Assembly: GCA_902826155.1 (NCBI GenBank)
Contig: CADEDU010000001.1
Coordinates: 51,890 to 89,939, forward strand
DNA length: 38,050 nucleotides
Direction of reading: 5' to 3'
From: an uncultured beta proteobacterium
GTDB lineage: Bacteria > Pseudomonadota > Gammaproteobacteria > Burkholderiales > SG8-39
A program made the position numbers and the translations under genes. Shown here piece after piece: positions 33,669 through 38,050 of this stretch. Below the pieces are notes generated by a model. That model searched no databases. It was not told the origin of the DNA and was given only the letters and a program-made list of their open reading frames with translations. The stretch's first letter is position 1, and each line of letters opens with the position of its first letter.

Positions 33669-34166
33669 ATGACGCGCGACCTCGTCGCGGGGCTGGTCTG
33701 CCTCGCGATCAGTCTGGTGCTGCTTGCTGCCACGCGCGGATTACCTGAAGCCTCGATGCTGGTGCCGATCGGGCCGGGTGCTTATCCACGTGTGGTGCTG
33801 GCGATCACCGCCGCGCTATCAGCGATGCTGGTGTGGAGCGGCTGGCGCGCGCAGCGTTCGAGCCGGGCGCGATCCGCGCCGCGCGAGGCAGCCGGGCAAT
33901 CGAGCGGCGGCGTCAGGAACTACGGCCTGGTGCTCGCCGCGTTCGCGGTGTTCGGGTCGTACACGCTGCTGCTGCCATATCTCGGATTTCGCATCGCGAC
34001 GCTCGCATTCGTCGCGGCCATGCAGGCCCTGCTCGAACCGCCGCGTTCGGCACGCGCCTGGCTGGTGCTGATCGTCGTTGCGCTGGTGACTGCCTTCGGC
34101 GCGCACGCGGTGTTCGAACGCGGCCTGTCGGTGCTGTTGCCGCGCGGGTCGTGGACCGCGTTCTGA
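33669..34166 (+). CDS. tctB: TctB-family small TTT membrane subunit
   Basis: A 165-residue membrane protein with four hydrophobic segments, the size and layout of TctB. It begins TRDLVAGLVCLAISLVLLAA and has VPIGPGAYPRVVLAITAALS, a typical TctB stretch, followed by a polar Arg/Ser-rich loop (about 60-78). The last two helices include LVLIVVALVTAFGAHAVFER. It lies 37 bp after the receptor gene and 18 bp before the TctA gene. TctB proteins are poorly conserved, so the call rests on position, size and the PG.YP motif. Confidence 0.88.
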   Translation: MTRDLVAGLVCLAISLVLLAATRGLPEASMLVPIGPGAYPRVVLAITAALSAMLVWSGWRAQRSSRARSAPREAAGQSSGGVRNYGLVLAAFAVFGSYTLLLPYLGFRIATLAFVAAMQALLEPPRSARAWLVLIVVALVTAFGAHAVFERGLSVLLPRGSWTAF

Positions 34167-34184
34167 CCGGTTGATAGCGACGCG

Positions 34185-35705
34185 ATGTTCGAACTCCTCG
34201 GCCTGGGCATCATCGACATCCTGCAGTGGAAGTATCTCGTTCCGCTGTGCCTGGGTACGCTGATCGGCATCATCGGCGGTGCGCTCCCGGGCGTGACGCT
34301 CACGATGACGATCATCGTGGTGCTGCCGTTCACCTTCGGGCTCGATCCGCTGCAAGGGCTCGCCGCGATGGTGGGCGTGTATGTGGGCGGTGAATCCGGC
34401 GGACTGATCACTGCGTGCCTGCTCGGCATACCCGGCACACCCTCGGCGGTGGCCACCACGTTCGACGGTTTTCCGCTGGCGCGAAAAGGTGAACCGGGCC
34501 GCGCCGTGTGGCTCGGGATCTGGGCGTCGTTCTTCGGCGGACTGATCGGGGGCCTGTTCCTCGTCGCTGCGACCGCGCCGCTTGCCCGACTCGCGCTGGA
34601 ATTCGGGCCGTGGGAGTACTTCGCGCTGTTCGTGCTCGCACTGTCGATGGTGGTCGGGCTGGTCGAGACCTCGATCGTGAAGGGCCTGCTCTCCGGGGCG
34701 ATCGGGCTGGTCATCACCATCATCGGTACCGATCCGATCATGGGCGTGCCGCGCCTGGACTTCGGCACCGATTTCCTGAAGAACGGTTTTCCGTTCCTGC
34801 CGGTGCTGATCGGCATCTTCGCCTTCGCGCAGGTGATGTCGGAAATCGAGGCGATGAAACCCGGCGGTGCGCTAGAGCGTGCGATCACCGCGGCACCGAA
34901 GCTCGTGGTCTCGCACGTGCGCGTCATCGGCGAGATCCTCGCGCGTCCGTTCCTGCTGCTGTGGTCCTCGATCATCGGACTAATCATCGGCATCCTGCCG
35001 GCCATCGGCGGCAGCGCGGCGAACATGATGGCCTACGATCAGGCGAAGAAATTCTCCAAACATCCGGAGAAGTTCGGCACCGGCACGCCCGAGGGCATCA
35101 TCGCCTCGGAGGCGTCGAACAACGCCAACGTCGGCGGATCGCTCGTCACCATCATGGCATTCGGCATTCCGGGCGATGCGGTCACCGCGGTGATGCTGGG
35201 CGCGATGACGATCCACGGCATCCAGTCCGGACCGCTGTTCATGCAGCAGCAATCGAAGCTCGCCTACGGCATCTTTGCCGCGTATCTGGTGGCGCTGGTG
35301 GTCACCGTGCTCATCCTGTGGGTGGCGGCACGCGCGATGCTGCGCATCACCGCGGTGCCCAAATCGATCCTGATTCCGGTCGTGCTGGTGCTGTGCGTGG
35401 TGGGTGCCTACGCGCTCAACAACACGATCGGCAACGTGCACATCCTGCTGCTGTGGGGCGTGATCGGCTATCTCATGGTCAAAGGCGGGTTGCCGCTCGC
35501 GCCGCTGATCCTCGGTCTGATCCTCGGCGATCAGATCGAGATCAACTACATCCGCGCGATCCAGACCGATGCGAACCCCTGGTTGTTCCTCACGCGGCCG
35601 ATTTCCGGAGTGTTGCTCGGACTCGCCGCGGTATCGGTCGCCTACGCGCTGTGGCAGCATCACCGTCAGGCGCAACGCGCGGTCGAGTCCGGTACCGACT
35701 TCTAG
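34185..35705 (+). CDS. tctA: TctA-family large TTT membrane subunit
   Basis: A 506-residue permease with about twelve membrane segments. Family motifs are clear: GTLIGIIGGALPGVTLTMTI near the start, GGESGGLITACLLGIPGTPS, PLARKGEPGRA, LLSGAIGLVITIIGTDPIMG, and GILPAIGGSAANMMAYDQAK followed by HPEKFGTGTPEGIIASEASN and GIPGDAVTAVMLGAM. The two glycine-rich repeats are the likely substrate path. It uses the cation gradient to import a carboxylate bound by the TctC receptor. It is the third gene of the operon and is followed 57 bp later by the molybdopterin enzyme gene on the same strand. Confidence 0.95.
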   Translation: MFELLGLGIIDILQWKYLVPLCLGTLIGIIGGALPGVTLTMTIIVVLPFTFGLDPLQGLAAMVGVYVGGESGGLITACLLGIPGTPSAVATTFDGFPLARKGEPGRAVWLGIWASFFGGLIGGLFLVAATAPLARLALEFGPWEYFALFVLALSMVVGLVETSIVKGLLSGAIGLVITIIGTDPIMGVPRLDFGTDFLKNGFPFLPVLIGIFAFAQVMSEIEAMKPGGALERAITAAPKLVVSHVRVIGEILARPFLLLWSSIIGLIIGILPAIGGSAANMMAYDQAKKFSKHPEKFGTGTPEGIIASEASNNANVGGSLVTIMAFGIPGDAVTAVMLGAMTIHGIQSGPLFMQQQSKLAYGIFAAYLVALVVTVLILWVAARAMLRITAVPKSILIPVVLVLCVVGAYALNNTIGNVHILLLWGVIGYLMVKGGLPLAPLILGLILGDQIEINYIRAIQTDANPWLFLTRPISGVLLGLAAVSVAYALWQHHRQAQRAVESGTDF

Positions 35706-35762
35706 AAGGAAGTCTTCATCGGCGGTGACCGCGCCGGGTGCGCAGGCCGATCACGACTCCTC

Positions 35763-38050
35763 ATGAAGCTAGAACACGCTGAATCGCTCGAACCCACGCC
35801 CTTGCTCGGGGCGCCGGTGCCGCGTCTTGCCGCGCGGCGCCTTGTGGCCGGTCGCGGCCGTTACGTCGACGACGTGCGAGTGCCGGGCATGCTGTACGCG
35901 GCGTTCGTGCGCAGTCCATATGCGGCTGCGGCGATCGATCGCATCGACCTGCGCGGGGCACAGCAGCGCACCGGGGTGATTGCGTGCCTCGACGCGGCGG
36001 CGCTGGCGCACGTTTGCAAGCCGTGGCTCACCCGGCTCGCCACGCTGCCGCAGCATCGGTCGGTGCCGCAGCCGCCGCTGGCTACGAAGCACGTGGTGTA
36101 TCAGGGGCAGCCGGTCGCGCTGGTGGTGGCGCGCTCGCGAGCGATCGCCGAAGACGCCGCTACTGCGATCGAGATCGAGTACAGCGCCGGCACCGCGGTT
36201 GCCACCTGGCGCGACGCGTTGAACGCAGCGAGCCCGATCCACGCCGAGCTCGGCACCAATCTCGCGTTCGAACATCGCATCGAACAGGGCGATGTGGCGG
36301 CTGCATGCGCCGGTGCGCACAAGGTGCTCAAACTGGCGATGCGCTTTCCGCGCCACACCGGCGTGTCGCTCGAGCCGCGCGGTCTGATCGCCGAGTTCGA
36401 TCCCACCACGCGCCGACTTACCGTACACGCGTCCACCCAGGTGCCACATCAGCTGCGCACGCTGCTCGCCAGACAACTGGCGCTGCGCGAGAGCGACGTG
36501 CGCATCATCGCGCCCGACGTGGGCGGCGGGTTCGGCGTGAAGCTGCACGGCTACGACGACGAGCTGGCGATCGCGGCAGCGGCGGTCCGTCTGGGGCGAC
36601 CGATCAAGTGGACCGCCGATCGCATGGAAGCGTTCGCCTCCGACGTGCACGCGCGCGAGCACGAGGTCGAGGGCGAGATCGCGGTCGATCGCGACGGGCG
36701 CATCCTCGCGCTGCGCATCGACGATGCGGTTGCGGTTGGCGCGTATTCGATCCATCCGCGTTCGAGTGTGCTGGAAGGCATGCACGCGATCACGATGGCG
36801 GGCGCCCCCTACGACGTGCCGGCCTACGCCGCGCATCTGCGCGTGCTCTATCAGAACAAGCCCAACACCGGCTCGTATCGCGGCGTCGGTCAGCCGATCG
36901 CGTGTGGCGCAACCGAGCAGCTCATCGATGCCGCGGCACGCGCGCTGGCGATCGACCCGGCGCAGATCCGTCGGCGCAACCTGCGCAGCGGGGCGCCCGC
37001 GAGCGGCAAGACGGTGAGCGGCCTGGAGATGGAGGCGCTGTCGCAGCACGAATGCCTCGATCGATTGCTCGTGCTCATGAACTACGAGGCGCTGCGTTCG
37101 GAGCAGGCCAACGCGCGGCGCGCCGGGCGACACCTCGGCATCGGGCTGTCGGCATTCCTGGAGCAGACGGCGCCGGGGCCCGGTTTCTACGGTGCCGCGA
37201 ACGTGCCGATCTCCGCAGCAGACGGTTGCATCGTGCGACTCGAACCCGACGGCTCGGTGAGCTGCGTGGTGAGCACGCTCGATCAGGGGCAGGGCAACGA
37301 AACCGCGCTGATGCAACTGGTGGCGAGCGCGTTGGCCATTCCGCTGTCAGCGGTGCGGATCGTCGGTGCGGACACCGGCGCGACTCCGGTGGGCGGTGGT
37401 ACGTTCGCCTCGCGTGGCATGTCGATCGGCGGCGAGGCAACGCTGCGTGCCGTCAATCTGATGCGCGAGCGTTTGCGGGCCGTTGCCGGCGCGCTGCTGG
37501 GTGTCGATGCAGCCAGCATCGAGTTCGAGCAGGGCGCGATCCGCTCACGTGGCAACGTCGCGGGTGAATTACAGGGAGCAGCGCAGGGAGCAGCGCAGGC
37601 ACTGACGCTCGCCGAGCTCGCGCACGTCATGCACTTTCAGCCGTACCGGCTGCCCAAAGGATTGAACGCCGAGCCGATGGTGGTGGCGCACTGGGTGCCC
37701 GAACGCCCCTACATGTTCGCCAACGGCGTGCAGGGCGCGCTGGTGGAAGTCGATGTCGAGACCGGCTTCATCCGTCTGCTCAAGCATTGGATCGTCGAGG
37801 ACTGCGGCCGGGTGATCAATCCGCTGCTGGTCGACGAGCAGTTGCGCGGCGGCATCGTGCAAGGCATCGGCGCGGCGCTATTCGAGGAATTGCGCTACGA
37901 CGCGCACGGGCAACTGTTGAACGCGAGCATGGCCGACTACCTGGTGCCCATGGCGTTCGAGCTGCCCGATATCGTCATCGATCACATCGAGACGCCGGTG
38001 GCCGGCACGCTGTTCGGCGGCAAGGGCGTTGGTGAAGCAGGCACGGTCGG
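35763..38050 (+). CDS. Xanthine dehydrogenase family molybdopterin-binding large subunit (3' partial)
   Basis: An open frame of 762 codons that runs off the window end. The N-terminal part has LVAGRGRYVDDVRVPGMLYA and RSPYAAAAID; the Mo-cofactor region has VRIIAPDVGGGFGVK, then NTGSYRGVGQP, LDQGQGNETALMQL and the C-terminal GGKGVGEAGTV with the conserved catalytic Glu. This is the large subunit of a hydroxylase of the xanthine/aldehyde oxidase family. The active-site loop is SYRGVGQP, not the AYRCSFR of form-I CO dehydrogenase, so it is unlikely to be a CoxL. The missing end is probably under 30 residues. The FAD and 2Fe-2S subunits are not in the window; they may lie downstream. ATG 35763 has only a weak ribosome binding site. 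Confidence 0.93.
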   Translation, partial: MKLEHAESLEPTPLLGAPVPRLAARRLVAGRGRYVDDVRVPGMLYAAFVRSPYAAAAIDRIDLRGAQQRTGVIACLDAAALAHVCKPWLTRLATLPQHRSVPQPPLATKHVVYQGQPVALVVARSRAIAEDAATAIEIEYSAGTAVATWRDALNAASPIHAELGTNLAFEHRIEQGDVAAACAGAHKVLKLAMRFPRHTGVSLEPRGLIAEFDPTTRRLTVHASTQVPHQLRTLLARQLALRESDVRIIAPDVGGGFGVKLHGYDDELAIAAAAVRLGRPIKWTADRMEAFASDVHAREHEVEGEIAVDRDGRILALRIDDAVAVGAYSIHPRSSVLEGMHAITMAGAPYDVPAYAAHLRVLYQNKPNTGSYRGVGQPIACGATEQLIDAAARALAIDPAQIRRRNLRSGAPASGKTVSGLEMEALSQHECLDRLLVLMNYEALRSEQANARRAGRHLGIGLSAFLEQTAPGPGFYGAANVPISAADGCIVRLEPDGSVSCVVSTLDQGQGNETALMQLVASALAIPLSAVRIVGADTGATPVGGGTFASRGMSIGGEATLRAVNLMRERLRAVAGALLGVDAASIEFEQGAIRSRGNVAGELQGAAQGAAQALTLAELAHVMHFQPYRLPKGLNAEPMVVAHWVPERPYMFANGVQGALVEVDVETGFIRLLKHWIVEDCGRVINPLLVDEQLRGGIVQGIGAALFEELRYDAHGQLLNASMADYLVPMAFELPDIVIDHIETPVAGTLFGGKGVGEAGTV
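37572..37595 (+). repeat. In-frame 12-bp tandem duplication in the molybdopterin subunit
   Basis: CAGGGAGCAGCG occurs twice in a row and encodes QGAAQGAA in a surface-like linker. The unit keeps the reading frame. It is probably a neutral slippage product. Confidence 0.85.

Noticed and set aside
35769..37316. 515-codon open frame antisense to the molybdopterin subunit
   Set aside because: The plus strand encodes a clear XDH-family protein with all motifs here; the antisense frame is open only because of GC-rich codon use and has no recognisable domain.
35763..38050. Aerobic carbon monoxide dehydrogenase large subunit (CoxL)
   Set aside because: The active-site loop reads SYRGVGQP in place of AYRCSFR, and no coxM or coxS gene is visible.

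Overview
The window is a GC-rich bacterial chromosome segment with dense gene packing, short intergenic gaps and frequent 4-bp ATGA overlaps. The gene content is typical of Betaproteobacteria, most likely Burkholderiales or a relative. It includes solute receptors of the Bug/TctC family, a complete tripartite tricarboxylate transporter (TTT) operon, a CaiB/BaiF CoA-transferase, an MmgE/PrpD protein, Amidohydrolase-2 proteins and a xanthine-dehydrogenase-family enzyme. This placement rests on gene content only. No rRNA, tRNA, CRISPR array, intact insertion sequence or replication origin was seen.

Layout. (1) 1-7181, plus strand: an MFS transporter, then an unusual membrane-anchored Clp-type double AAA+ protein whose last ~265 residues look like a degenerate class-I peptide-chain release factor, a membrane-anchored HtrA/DegS-type protease, and a CNNM/CorC-type membrane protein. 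(2) 7192-10326: small lipoproteins, an unknown Cys-rich secreted protein, a peptidoglycan amidase with a small basic partner, and the stub of a regulator gene. (3) 10358-13389, minus strand: CitE-like lyase, MaoC-type hydratase and CaiB-type CoA-transferase, the three steps needed to activate, hydrate and cleave a C5 branched dicarboxylate such as itaconate or mesaconate to pyruvate and acetyl-CoA. (4) 13456-15052: dusA and an AllA-like ureidoglycolate lyase. (5) 15093-20349, minus strand: two Amidohydrolase-2 proteins, a three-module pentapeptide-repeat protein with a C-terminal Rossmann/TIR-like domain, and a D-2-hydroxyacid dehydrogenase. (6) 20594-25231, plus strand: MmgE/PrpD protein, Bug receptor, dienelactone-hydrolase-like protein and an SxxK serine hydrolase. 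(7) 25254-28768: a two-lipoprotein operon, a FAD monooxygenase, and debris of at least three broken genes (DUF454/YbaN, PIN toxin, Bug receptor). (8) 28769-31223, minus strand: a YcaQ-type DNA glycosylase-like protein and a second MFS transporter. (9) 31400-38050, plus strand: a SAM methyltransferase, a full TTT operon (TctC, TctB, TctA) and a molybdopterin large subunit cut by the window end.

Most of the window is carboxylate and amide catabolism with matching uptake. The strongest candidate for an undescribed system is region 1: an AAA+ protein with a disabled-looking first ATPase ring, an altered second-ring pore loop and a release-factor-like tail, encoded 14 bp upstream of a periplasmic serine protease. 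This reading comes from by-eye alignment and still needs profile searches and structure prediction.
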